The notes: generated from the letters alone by a model not told the origin. Counted from the first letter of the stretch, positions 1-6,172 are shown. The stretch: DNA of 8,210 bases from Actinomycetota bacterium (GCA_009700405.1 WLMD01000068.1:1-8210); one strand, 5' to 3'. Made by a program: numbers and translations.

Positions 1-750
1 GCAAGTGCCGAAATTATTTATGCCATGGGTCTAAAGAACATTGTTGTGGGTCGAGATATTGCCAGCACGATGCCCGCATTGAAGTCGATTCCCATTGTGA
101 CGTCGGGCCACCAGGTTATTCCAGAGAAGATTATTTCTCTCAACCCTGATGTGATTCTGACGGATGCATCCACTGGTCCGCAAAGCGCCTTGACCGCTCT
201 TAAAGCGAGCTCTCTTGATTTGGCAACAATTCCTGAAGCGTGGACCCTGACAGATATTGCGAAGAAAGTTACAGCAGTGAGTCAGGCAATTGGGGCACCA
301 AAGAGTGGTGATGCGTTGAATGCCGCTATGGCAAAGGCAATTTCCTCAGCCAAGACCGGGTTGGATCCCGCGCCAAAAATTGCATTTCTTTATCTTCGGG
401 GCACGAGTTCCATATTTCTTATGGGTGGTCCTGGATCTGGAGCTGATTCGCTCATTGCCGCAATCGGAGGCGTTGATGTTGGAGCAAAAACATTGCCGCA
501 TCCTTTTAATTCCCTCACCAGTGAAGCGCTAGCCAAAGCCAATCCAGATGTAATTCTTGTGATGACAAAAGGAATGGAGTCAGTAGGTGGATTTGATGGT
601 TTGCTGGCGTTGCCTGGCGTTGCTCAAACTTCTGCGGGAGTCAACAAGAGAGTCATCGCGGTGGATGATTCGCTATTGCTTTCCTTTGGCCCTAGAACTC
701 CGGGGTTAATAACGCAGCTCGCAGTGCTCTTGAAGAAAGTCATGAAATAG
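1..750 (+). CDS. hmuT: Heme/iron ABC transporter substrate-binding protein, HmuT-like (5' partial)
   Basis: The frame is open from base 1 to a TAG at 748-750, giving 249 visible residues. The first in-frame ATG (base 25) is internal, because the codons before it already read as the start of the binding fold (A-S-A-E-I-I-Y-A-M-G-L). The N-terminal signal/lipobox region must lie outside the window. Family landmarks are V-V-G-R-D near the start, a T-S-G-H-Q segment, and S-L-N-P-D-V-I-L-T-D, the usual strand of the first lobe of class III (BtuF/FhuD/ChuT-type) binding proteins. The second lobe includes N-P-D-V-I-L-V-M. Such proteins capture heme, siderophore or cobalamin outside the membrane and deliver it to a FecCD permease. 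The GRD and GH motifs resemble HmuT heme-binding proteins, so heme is the preferred but unproven substrate. The next gene begins directly after the stop, in the same frame, which indicates an operon. Confidence 0.85.
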   Translation, partial: ASAEIIYAMGLKNIVVGRDIASTMPALKSIPIVTSGHQVIPEKIISLNPDVILTDASTGPQSALTALKASSLDLATIPEAWTLTDIAKKVTAVSQAIGAPKSGDALNAAMAKAISSAKTGLDPAPKIAFLYLRGTSSIFLMGGPGSGADSLIAAIGGVDVGAKTLPHPFNSLTSEALAKANPDVILVMTKGMESVGGFDGLLALPGVAQTSAGVNKRVIAVDDSLLLSFGPRTPGLITQLAVLLKKVMK

Positions 751-1749
751 ATGAGGCGATTATTAATTCTTATCTATGTGAGCATTCTTTTTGTCACCGT
801 TTTTATTGCCCTTTCTGTTGGTGCTTGACATCTGGACCACTTATGGCAAGTTCTGCTTAATCCGCAATCAACTACTTTTGCAAGTGATCACAATATTTTA
901 TGGCAGATTCGCATTCCAAGAATTGCAACAGCCCTTCTAGTTGGTGCAGCTCTTGGGGCAGCGGGTGTTATGGCCCAAGGCGCGTGCAATAACCCACTCG
1001 CAGAGCCCGCAATATTAGGCACCTCTGCAGGTGCAGCTCTTGGTGTAGTCATAGGTTTGCTCTTTAACTTCGTGGCCATTGGTTCACTGGGCGCGATTAT
1101 CTTTGGAATAGTGGGCGGACTCGCTGCTTCCATGGCAACGTTACGTTTAGCTAGGAATCGAGAAGATCAAGCCTCAGTCGTACTCATCATTGTGGGAATT
1201 GCAACATCTGCGACAATCGCTGCAGTAGTTGGCATAACTACCTCCATGATTTCTCGAGCTGATGCGCGTTCAGTCTCATTTTGGACTTGGGGATCCTTGG
1301 CGCTCACTACAGGAAAAGATTTATGGATTCTCACACCCGTGGTGATTATCGGAATCTACTCAGCGTGGTTAATCGCGCCAAAGTTAGATGTTCTTTCTTT
1401 GGGCGATACTCGTGCCCGACATATTGGAATTAATCCGATTACAACGCGGCGGACGGCTCTGGTTGCACTCTCTATTTTAGTTGCAGGAGCAGTAAGTACT
1501 GTTGGTTCCATTGCATTCTTGGGACTTGCGGCTCCTCACATTGCCCGATTGGGGTTCGGACCAAAACATCGCCCTTTGGTGTTGCATAGTGCGGTTGTGG
1601 GAGCAATCATTTTGTTGATTGCCGACACATGCGCGAGAACGGTAGCGGCTCCTAATGAATTGCCAATAGGACTTCTTACCGCACTGATCGGTGCGCCAAT
1701 ATTAATTACATTGGTGCGTCGCAATATGGATCTGTGGAGAGCACAATGA
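751..1749 (+). pseudogene. hmuU: FecCD-family permease, HmuU-like, interrupted by in-frame TGA at codon 26
   Basis: Read from the ATG directly after the hmuT stop, this frame gives 332 codons, the normal size of a FecCD permease. Codon 26 (826-828) is TGA. Before it is a plausible first membrane helix (MRRLLILIYVSILFVTVFIA). After it the frame continues without a shift into W-Q-I-R-I-P-R, N-N-P-L-A-E-P-A-I-L-G-T-S-A-G-A, and the C-terminal G-L-A-A-P-H-I-A-R and E-L-P-I-G-L-L-T-A-L-I-G-A-P blocks, all hallmarks of the family. The first ATG after the stop is at 970; starting there would lose the first helices and the I-P-R motif. No GTG or TTG restart lies between the TGA and I-P-R. The gene ends with TGA overlapping the hmuV ATG. 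It should form the membrane channel for heme or iron chelate. It may be a recent pseudogene, a sequencing error, or a leaky stop. Confidence 0.8.
1736..1741 (+). promoter_or_regulatory. Ribosome binding site of hmuV
   Basis: GGAGAG lies four bases before the ATG at 1746, inside the last codons of the permease frame. It supports the ATG at 1746 over the GTG at 1734, which lies upstream of this site. Confidence 0.6.
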
Positions 1750-2360
1750 TTAGCGCTAGTCATATAACTATTCAACGCAATGGCGTTGACATAATTACTG
1801 ATTTTTCCATTGAGATCGCACCAGGTCACATCACCGCCCTCATTGGTCCTAACGGCTCGGGAAAGAGCACCCTTCTTGCCGCGTTAGCGGGAGACCTGGC
1901 TGTAACTCATGGAGAGATTCAATGTGATGCTCGCACTATTGATACGTATTCCATTGAGGAATTGGCACGACTGAGGTCTTTGTCTCCGCAAAGCCAGAGA
2001 TTCACGATGTCATTCACGGTCGGAGATGTTCTGAGAATGGCTTGTACAAACTCAGGTGATTTCTCCAGCATAAAGAATGCTGTTCTAGCTTTGGATATTG
2101 AAAGACTCCAACACAGGAAAGTCACCTCTCTATCCGGGGGAGAGCAGCAACGTGTTTCTATAGCGATGGCTATTGCACAATCTGCTTCCTACTTATTCCT
2201 TGATGAACCATTTGCTGCTCAAGATCTTGAAAGCGCATCCCGAATAAAGAGCCATCTCAGGGTAGCTGCAGAAAATGGAATCGGGATTATTGTTGTCGCG
2301 CATGTAGAAGCGGAAACTTTAGGATGGTGTGACTCGGTAGTTCGACTTCCCTCGCGATAA
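1746..2360 (+). CDS. hmuV: Heme/iron ABC transporter ATP-binding protein, HmuV-like (short form)
   Basis: This 204-residue ABC ATPase would drive import through the FecCD permease encoded just upstream. All core motifs are present: Walker A G-P-N-G-S-G-K-S-T (34-42), Q-loop S-P-Q (Q82), signature L-S-G-G-E-Q-Q-R (129-136), Walker B Y-L-F-L-D-E-P (149-155, catalytic E154) and the switch histidine H186 in V-V-A-H. The start is ATG 1746, which overlaps the permease stop as ATGA and has a Shine-Dalgarno site four bases upstream; this implies translational coupling. The protein ends only 18 residues after H186, whereas HmuV/FecE-type ATPases usually run to about 250 residues. The missing part is the C-terminal tail, not a catalytic element. 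The gene closes the operon and converges on the Nudix gene. Confidence 0.88.
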   Translation: MISASHITIQRNGVDIITDFSIEIAPGHITALIGPNGSGKSTLLAALAGDLAVTHGEIQCDARTIDTYSIEELARLRSLSPQSQRFTMSFTVGDVLRMACTNSGDFSSIKNAVLALDIERLQHRKVTSLSGGEQQRVSIAMAIAQSASYLFLDEPFAAQDLESASRIKSHLRVAAENGIGIIVVAHVEAETLGWCDSVVRLPSR

Positions 2361-2373
2361 ATTAAAAATCGCG
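2353..2373. terminator. Candidate bidirectional terminator hairpin between hmuV and the Nudix gene
   Basis: CGCGAT (2353-2358) and ATCGCG (2368-2373) form a 6-bp stem around a 9-base A/T loop. The TAA of hmuV overlaps the stem-loop junction and the TAA of the Nudix gene lies in the loop. The convergent position suits a shared terminator, but the stem is short and no long U tract follows it on either strand. Confidence 0.4.
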
Positions 2374-2820
2374 CAGAAGAATTGCGTGCACCGCTGGCCA
2401 GGATTTTGCAAAACTTGGATGAAGAGACATCGAATCAATCTCATCCCATGCAACCCAACGAAGTTCTTGAGATTCATGATTCATTTCATGGGGGATGAGT
2501 TGGTCATTGGCGATTGCAATAATCGTGTCATAGTGCCAATCAATGTGATCATCGGTGTGAGATGACTTAATCACCACGTGCTGAGGCTCGATTCCTGTCT
2601 CCTCGATTGCTTCACGAATTGCTGCTTCTACGGGAGTTTCATGGGAATCTCGCGCACCGCCTGGAATTCCCCAGGTATCTCCATTGTGAACCCATTCAGC
2701 GCGATGTTGAAGCATGAGAGATTTTTCGCGAACCATGAGTAAACCCGCAGCGCCATGGAGTCCCCAATGCTTATTTCCGCATCGGCATTGAACCCATCCA
2801 TCTCCGTCGCGCGCCGTCAT
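2362..2820 (-). CDS. Nudix hydrolase
   Basis: This 152-residue Nudix enzyme would hydrolyse a nucleoside diphosphate linked to another group; the substrate cannot be read from the sequence. The Nudix box is a perfect match to G-x5-E-x7-R-E-U-x-E-E-x-G-U at residues 55-77 (G55, E61, R69, E70, E73, E74, G76), with the metal-binding glutamates present. Before it is C-R-C-G-N-K-H-W-G-L-H-G-A-A-G-L-L, a lead-in I recognise from actinobacterial Nudix proteins. I chose the ATG at 2820 because M-T-A-R-D-G-D-G-W is the usual beginning of these proteins. A GTG at 2856 would add 12 residues and has no ribosome binding site. The gene converges on hmuV and diverges from the PKD gene, so it is probably a single transcription unit. 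It could act in nucleotide-pool clean-up (MutT-like) or on other pyrophosphates. Confidence 0.88.
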   Translation of the reverse strand: MTARDGDGWVQCRCGNKHWGLHGAAGLLMVREKSLMLQHRAEWVHNGDTWGIPGGARDSHETPVEAAIREAIEETGIEPQHVVIKSSHTDDHIDWHYDTIIAIANDQLIPHEMNHESQELRWVAWDEIDSMSLHPSFAKSWPAVHAILLRDF

Positions 2821-2909
2821 GTGACCACCATAGAGCCATCCGTTCTGGCTTTCCACAGATGCTTGGGCATGTACTGAGTGATATTGAGCAAAGTTTTATT
2901 CTCTCAGGT

Positions 2910-3695
2910 ATGTCACATATCAAAACTAGAGCGCAATTCCACCGAGTCGGGATATACCTCGTACTGATTTGTCCCTTTCTCGCCATACCTTCGGTTGCCT
3001 ATCCCAACAGCGCACAAGCAGCCGATTGTCTAAATAGCGCATGCATTGATGTTTACACCTTGAATGGCCAACTGGTGATTGAGGCTCACAAGGGGAGTGG
3101 GCCAAGTGCATCGCCAACAGCAACGAAAAAGAGAATTGTTACGGTGCCCAAGCCGACAGTAAAGGCAATACCTAAACCAACTGTGAAATCGACAATTGTT
3201 TCTACGCCTAAGCCAGCATCACGAGCACCTCTCGTGCACAAAACAATTGTAAAGAAAGTGATTCCTACATTGGCTCCAGGAGTTTCTCTCAGCGATAAAT
3301 TAACTAAACTTTTACCAACCGCATCGATTTCAAAACAACCCTCGTCAAATATTCTTGCAAATGTTGCAGTCATTTACTGGTGCAATTTACCTGCCGTATT
3401 CACCACGAAAGTCGCGATTATCGGGGAAGTGATAGATGTTGCAATGCGAGCATCATTTGTGTGGAGCTTTGGCGATGGCGGATTCTTTGTAACTACGACT
3501 CCCGGCGGTCCGTATCCAAGTCAGGAGATCATGCATACCTACACGCAACCTGGGACTTATTTGGTAACTATGGTTGCAACATGGGGAGGAACCTGGACTC
3601 ATAACGGCGTTGCTCGAGCAATTACTGGGCAAGTTCGAAAACTTTCGGTCAAGACTGTGCATGTTGTGAGCGCCCCAACCGTGGTGAGTGGCTGA
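2910..3695 (+). CDS. Secreted protein with Pro/Thr/Lys-rich linker and PKD-like domain
   Basis: From ATG 2910 the protein has 261 residues. It begins with a Sec-type signal peptide: a basic n-region with K5, R7 and R12, a hydrophobic core at about 13-30, and a likely cleavage A-Q-A|A after residue 37. A short mature head follows with two cysteines (C40, C45) that could form a disulfide. Then comes a low-complexity linker (about 62-122) with near repeats of P-K-P-T-V-K. The C-terminal part (about 150-245) looks like a PKD fold: W-S-F-G-D-G at 185-190, then H-T-Y, P-G-T-Y-L-V-T. PKD domains are beta-sandwiches found in surface and extracellular proteins. No catalytic domain or sortase motif is visible. 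An upstream ATG at 2859 is in frame, but the signal peptide favours 2910; neither start has a clear ribosome binding site. The biological role is unknown. Confidence 0.7.
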   Translation: MSHIKTRAQFHRVGIYLVLICPFLAIPSVAYPNSAQAADCLNSACIDVYTLNGQLVIEAHKGSGPSASPTATKKRIVTVPKPTVKAIPKPTVKSTIVSTPKPASRAPLVHKTIVKKVIPTLAPGVSLSDKLTKLLPTASISKQPSSNILANVAVIYWCNLPAVFTTKVAIIGEVIDVAMRASFVWSFGDGGFFVTTTPGGPYPSQEIMHTYTQPGTYLVTMVATWGGTWTHNGVARAITGQVRKLSVKTVHVVSAPTVVSG

Positions 3696-3774
3696 GGTCT
3701 GCACTAATTCTTCTATCCACAGATGCTCGTTCACACGCCGTAAAAGTCAGTGCAACACTGCAATCTCAGCTCTT

Positions 3775-4779
3775 ATGACAACACTTACATCACCACATGA
3801 CCTATTGGCTGCAATTCCATTTCTTATTGGCTATCACCCCACAGATTCACTTGTTTTAGTTTCTCTTAAAGATGAATCTGTAGGCATGGCAATGAGAGTT
3901 GATTATCCAACGTTGATTGATTCGAAATTTTCACCGGATCTCACTGACTCACTACTCTTTCACTTAACTCGCGAAGGCGGTGATGGCGCACTTGTTATCG
4001 CTTACGTCCCTGAGGATCGCAATGACGGGCCGATGATTCTTGAAACGATCGCCGCATCATTGAATGAGGCCGATATTGAAGTTCGCGAATCACTGATTGT
4101 TCAAGGCGGACGATGGCGTTCGACTTTATGTAGCGATGAATTGTGTTGCCCCCCTGGCGGAAATGAACTTCCAGAGATTGCTGCATCTCGAGTAGCAGCA
4201 GAACAAGTTTCTCAAGGTCACCCAATGCCATTGCTTGATTCACATGCATTGGTTGATTCGATAGCGCCACTGGCGCTGAGTGAGGATTCGGATTTCATAG
4301 CGAGCGTTTCAACCTCGCATCTCTCGCAAAAAGATGGAGCAATCAGCGTCATTGATTTGGCTTCACGATTTATTGCAGGGAGTATCGGGTCAAATCGAGT
4401 AGCCGATCAAATGCTTTCTGCCAGGGTCATTTCTGCCTTGCGAGATATACAAGTTCGAGATTTTGCTCTGGGCTCTCATGATGGCGCCACTATTCATATC
4501 TACGCCATGATGTGGCAATACTTATTACGCATTGCACCGACTGGCTATGTTGCACCTATTGCCAGCCTTTATGCCGCGCTCTGCTATGAAAATGGTGAAG
4601 GAGCCCTAGCCAACCGGTCTCTAGATCGTGCTCGTGTCGATGAGCCCTCCTATTCACTTGCAGCTCTACTTCGTAAGGTCTTTAGCGCTGGATGGCCGCC
4701 GGAGTCCTTCGCTGCCATGCGCAAGGATCTACACCCGAAGGTTTGCGCCTCGATATTTGATTCCCCTGCCTCGTCATAG
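3775..4779 (+). CDS. DUF4192 family protein
   Basis: This 334-residue protein belongs to DUF4192, a family found in Actinobacteria with no established function. Evidence is the N-terminal block S-P-H-D-L-L-A-A-I-P-F-L-I-G-Y-H-P-T-D-S and the signature R-W-R-S-T-L-C-S-D-E-L-C-C-P-P-G-G (C124, C125, P126, P127, G128). A C-terminal region rich in helix-forming residues (T-G-Y-V-A-P-I-A-S-L-Y-A-A-L-C-Y-E-N-G-E-G) matches the family's A-L-x-A-x-x-x-W-x-x-G-x-G style segment. No signal peptide or membrane segment is seen, so it is probably cytoplasmic. The frame opens at a GTG (3688) overlapping the preceding gene, but homology begins at ATG 3775, which I take as the start although its Shine-Dalgarno site is poor. 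It ends 165 bases before metX, which has its own leader, so the two are likely transcribed separately. Confidence 0.82.
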   Translation: MTTLTSPHDLLAAIPFLIGYHPTDSLVLVSLKDESVGMAMRVDYPTLIDSKFSPDLTDSLLFHLTREGGDGALVIAYVPEDRNDGPMILETIAASLNEADIEVRESLIVQGGRWRSTLCSDELCCPPGGNELPEIAASRVAAEQVSQGHPMPLLDSHALVDSIAPLALSEDSDFIASVSTSHLSQKDGAISVIDLASRFIAGSIGSNRVADQMLSARVISALRDIQVRDFALGSHDGATIHIYAMMWQYLLRIAPTGYVAPIASLYAALCYENGEGALANRSLDRARVDEPSYSLAALLRKVFSAGWPPESFAAMRKDLHPKVCASIFDSPASS

Positions 4780-4787
4780 GAACGCGT

Positions 4788-4816
4788 TTCATTTAGCCCG
4801 ATTCATCGCGTAGAAT
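4788..4816 (+). promoter_or_regulatory. Putative promoter of the metX leader
   Basis: TAGAAT at 4811-4816 matches five of six positions of the -10 consensus, and TTCATT lies 17 bases upstream as a weak -35. Initiation would fall at about 4821-4823, right where the riboswitch aptamer begins. This placement is the main support; the -35 alone is not convincing. Confidence 0.45.
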
Positions 4817-4818
4817 TG

Positions 4819-4909
4819 CCACCAGGTCACGAGTTCCAGGTTTCAGCCCCGGCTTACTGGACGGCAACCCTCCATCGCGGCGGGGTGCTCTGGGTGAAGA
4901 CCAGGTTGG
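4819..4909 (+). promoter_or_regulatory. SAM riboswitch aptamer, SAM-IV type, controlling metX
   Basis: The segment matches the S-adenosylmethionine aptamer core I recognise from actinobacterial SAM-IV leaders: GGTCACGAG near the 5' end, CCCCGGCTTACTGG, GGCAACCCTCC, then GGGTGAAGACC. Visible pairings are P1 4819-4828 with 4899-4909 (GGTC/GACC plus an outer helix with one mismatch and one bulge), P2 TCCAG 4835-4839 with CTGGA 4857-4861, and P3 GCA-CCC 4864-4870 with GGGTGC 4883-4888. CCCGG (4848-4852) in the P2 loop can pair with CTGGG (4890-4894) as the expected pseudoknot. Binding of SAM would lower expression of metX, an end-product control. No terminator hairpin with a U run lies between the aptamer and the ATG, so control is more likely at translation initiation. 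Assignment to class IV rather than SAM-I is from memory of the consensus. Confidence 0.85.
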
Positions 4910-4931
4910 CAGTTCTACTGTCGGCAAGTGC

Positions 4932-4937
4932 GGAAGG
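4932..4937 (+). promoter_or_regulatory. Ribosome binding site of metX
   Basis: GGAAGG lies seven bases before ATG 4945 and decides the start. An in-frame TTG at 4816 would put the riboswitch inside the coding region and has no such site. Confidence 0.7.
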
Positions 4938-4944
4938 TTTTTCT

Positions 4945-6045
4945 ATGACGTCACACCCATCTTCAGGGGTATCGCCAGATGTCACTGGTGCATGGCTAGA
5001 AGGCGATGATCCCGGTGAGCGAAAGTTTCTCACCATACCTTCACTTCTTTTAGAAAATGGCGATCGTCTCGAAGAGGTCACAATCGCTTATCAAAGTTGG
5101 GGCGTCCTCAACGAAGCTCGCGATAACGCTGTATTGATTAATCACGCACTCACTGGATGGTCTGATGTTCCTGGATGGTGGCCTTCAATGGTTGGGCCTG
5201 GATTGCCATTTGATACAGATAAATATTTTATTCTCTGCCCTAATGTCATTGGTGGATGCCAAGGAAGTACGGGGCCATCTAGCATTGCACCCGATGGAAA
5301 ACGATATGGGTCGCGCTTTCCAACTTTAACTATCCGAGACATGGTTGCCGCAGAAGTAGCCTTTAGTGACGCCTTAGGTATCCAAAAATATCGTTTAGCG
5401 GTTGGCCCATCATTGGGTGGAATGCGCGCATTGGAGTGGGCAATTACCTTGCCCGATCGAATTGGAGCTATCTGCACTATCGGTTCGTCGGCCGTTGCAA
5501 CCGGGGATCAAATAGGCACAGCATCCATTCAAATTCGTGCGATAAGAAATGATCCCAATTTTCACAATGGAGATTATTACGAGTCCAAACGTGGGCCGGT
5601 GGATGGGATGGGAATTGCCAGGCGCATCGCTCATTTGACCTATCGCACCGAAGCTGAGATGGATGTGCGCTTTGGGCGTGAACTTCAAGGCGATGACACT
5701 GGCCGATATGCAGTGGAGTCTTATCTAGACCACCAAGCCAGCAAGCTCAATCACCGATTCGATGCCAATACCTATATTTGCCTTACTGAGGCCATGAACT
5801 CTCACGATGTCGGGAGAGAGCGTGGAGGTGTTGCTAGCGCACTTGGCGCAATCACAGTGCCAGTAGTGGTTGTTTCTATCGATACTGATCGCCTTTTCCC
5901 TCCTCGCCTTCAAGCCGAAATCGCCGAACTTGTGCCGAGTGCGCTCGCTTTGACCACAATTAGCTCGCCTTTTGGACATGATGGCTTTCTTGTTGAAGTT
6001 GAGGCCGTAGGAGAGGTAATTCGTCACGCTCTCACGCTTGGGTAG
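4945..6045 (+). CDS. metX: Homoserine O-acetyltransferase (MetX)
   Basis: This 366-residue alpha/beta-hydrolase enzyme transfers an acyl group, normally acetyl from acetyl-CoA, to L-homoserine, the committed step of methionine synthesis by the O-acetylhomoserine route. The N-terminal half carries N-H-A-L-T-G, N-V-I-G-G-C-Q-G-S-T-G-P-S-S and the nucleophile elbow G-P-S-L-G-G-M-R-A-L-E-W, with catalytic Ser156. The other triad members are Asp315 in D-T-D-R-L-F-P-P and His345 in G-H-D-G-F-L-V-E. Their spacing agrees with the mycobacterial enzyme (about S157/D320/H350, from memory). Length is typical. The start is ATG 4945, behind a strong ribosome binding site and downstream of the SAM riboswitch, which supports both the start and the pathway. 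The usual partner metY is not in the window. Some MetX-family enzymes use succinyl-CoA; the sequence alone does not exclude this. Confidence 0.93.
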   Translation: MTSHPSSGVSPDVTGAWLEGDDPGERKFLTIPSLLLENGDRLEEVTIAYQSWGVLNEARDNAVLINHALTGWSDVPGWWPSMVGPGLPFDTDKYFILCPNVIGGCQGSTGPSSIAPDGKRYGSRFPTLTIRDMVAAEVAFSDALGIQKYRLAVGPSLGGMRALEWAITLPDRIGAICTIGSSAVATGDQIGTASIQIRAIRNDPNFHNGDYYESKRGPVDGMGIARRIAHLTYRTEAEMDVRFGRELQGDDTGRYAVESYLDHQASKLNHRFDANTYICLTEAMNSHDVGRERGGVASALGAITVPVVVVSIDTDRLFPPRLQAEIAELVPSALALTTISSPFGHDGFLVEVEAVGEVIRHALTLG

Positions 6046-6089
6046 AGAGTTTCGCGGTCAAAAAGGGCTTTTCGATGTGCATTTACCCC

Positions 6090-6098
6090 TGTGGATAA
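6090..6098 (-). promoter_or_regulatory. Perfect DnaA box next to the sigA -10 element
   Basis: TGTGGATAA is the exact reverse complement of the DnaA box TTATCCACA. It ends two bases before the putative -10 hexamer of sigA, so bound DnaA would cover the promoter spacer. About 0.06 perfect matches are expected by chance in a window of this size (2 x 8210 / 4^9), so it could be coincidental. Confidence 0.45.
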
Positions 6099-6100
6099 TT

Positions 6101-6106
6101 TATAAT
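6101..6106 (+). promoter_or_regulatory. Putative -10 element of the sigA promoter
   Basis: TATAAT is an exact consensus -10 hexamer in an A/T-rich stretch between metX and sigA. The position 17 bases upstream (TGCATT) is a poor -35. Transcription would begin at about 6112-6114, giving a leader of about 60 bases that starts just before the inverted repeat. Confidence 0.55.
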
Positions 6107-6115
6107 ATAGCCATC

Positions 6116-6155
6116 GCTTCTTCGCGATTAATCGTTCAAGATTAATCGGGGAAGC
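6116..6155 (+). promoter_or_regulatory. 5'-UTR hairpin / inverted repeat in the sigA leader
   Basis: CGATTAATC (6125-6133) and GATTAATCG (6140-6148) are perfect 9-bp complements around the loop GTTCAA. The helix can extend through two G-U pairs and a two-base bulge into GCTTC (6116-6120) with GAAGC (6151-6155). The structure would fill most of the leader and end seven bases before the Shine-Dalgarno site. It may stabilise the mRNA 5' end, modulate ribosome access, or be a DNA dyad for a regulator. It has no U tract and does not look like a terminator. Confidence 0.6.
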
Positions 6156-6161
6156 CAAAAC

Positions 6162-6167
6162 AAAGGA
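6162..6167 (+). promoter_or_regulatory. Ribosome binding site of sigA
   Basis: AAAGGA lies five bases before GTG 6173 and supports that non-ATG start. No in-frame ATG exists nearby. Confidence 0.65.
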
Positions 6168-6172
6168 CTGCT

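Noticed and set aside
826..828. TGA as selenocysteine or as a reassigned Trp codon.
   Set aside because: FecCD permeases are not known selenoproteins and no SECIS-like hairpin was evident downstream; TGA is used as a normal stop elsewhere in the window.
970..1749. 259-residue permease starting at ATG 970 as the genuine gene.
   Set aside because: Family homology begins well upstream (I-R-I-P-R and the first helix are in the same frame before 970), so this start would remove membrane segments needed for the fold.
3688..3774. GTG-initiated extension of the DUF4192 protein overlapping the PKD gene end.
   Set aside because: The added residues are Cys- and Ser-rich and unlike the family, whose homology starts at the ATG at 3775.
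4782..4811. ACGCG / CGCGT inverted repeat flanking the metX promoter spacer.
   Set aside because: Only five pairs separated by 20 bases; not distinguishable from chance.
4834..4937. Pairing of the metX Shine-Dalgarno GGAA (4932-4935) with TTCC (4834-4837) as a switching element.
   Set aside because: It would compete with P2, so SAM binding would free the ribosome site. That is opposite to the expected repression, and four pairs are too few.
4816..4944. TTG-initiated N-terminal extension of MetX (43 residues).
   Set aside because: The segment is the SAM riboswitch aptamer; the true start is ATG 4945 with GGAAGG seven bases upstream.
5142..5477. Minus-strand open frames inside metX and other genes (for example 111 residues here, 100 residues at 5725-6027).
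   Set aside because: They are shadows of well-supported genes, with no domains or ribosome binding sites.
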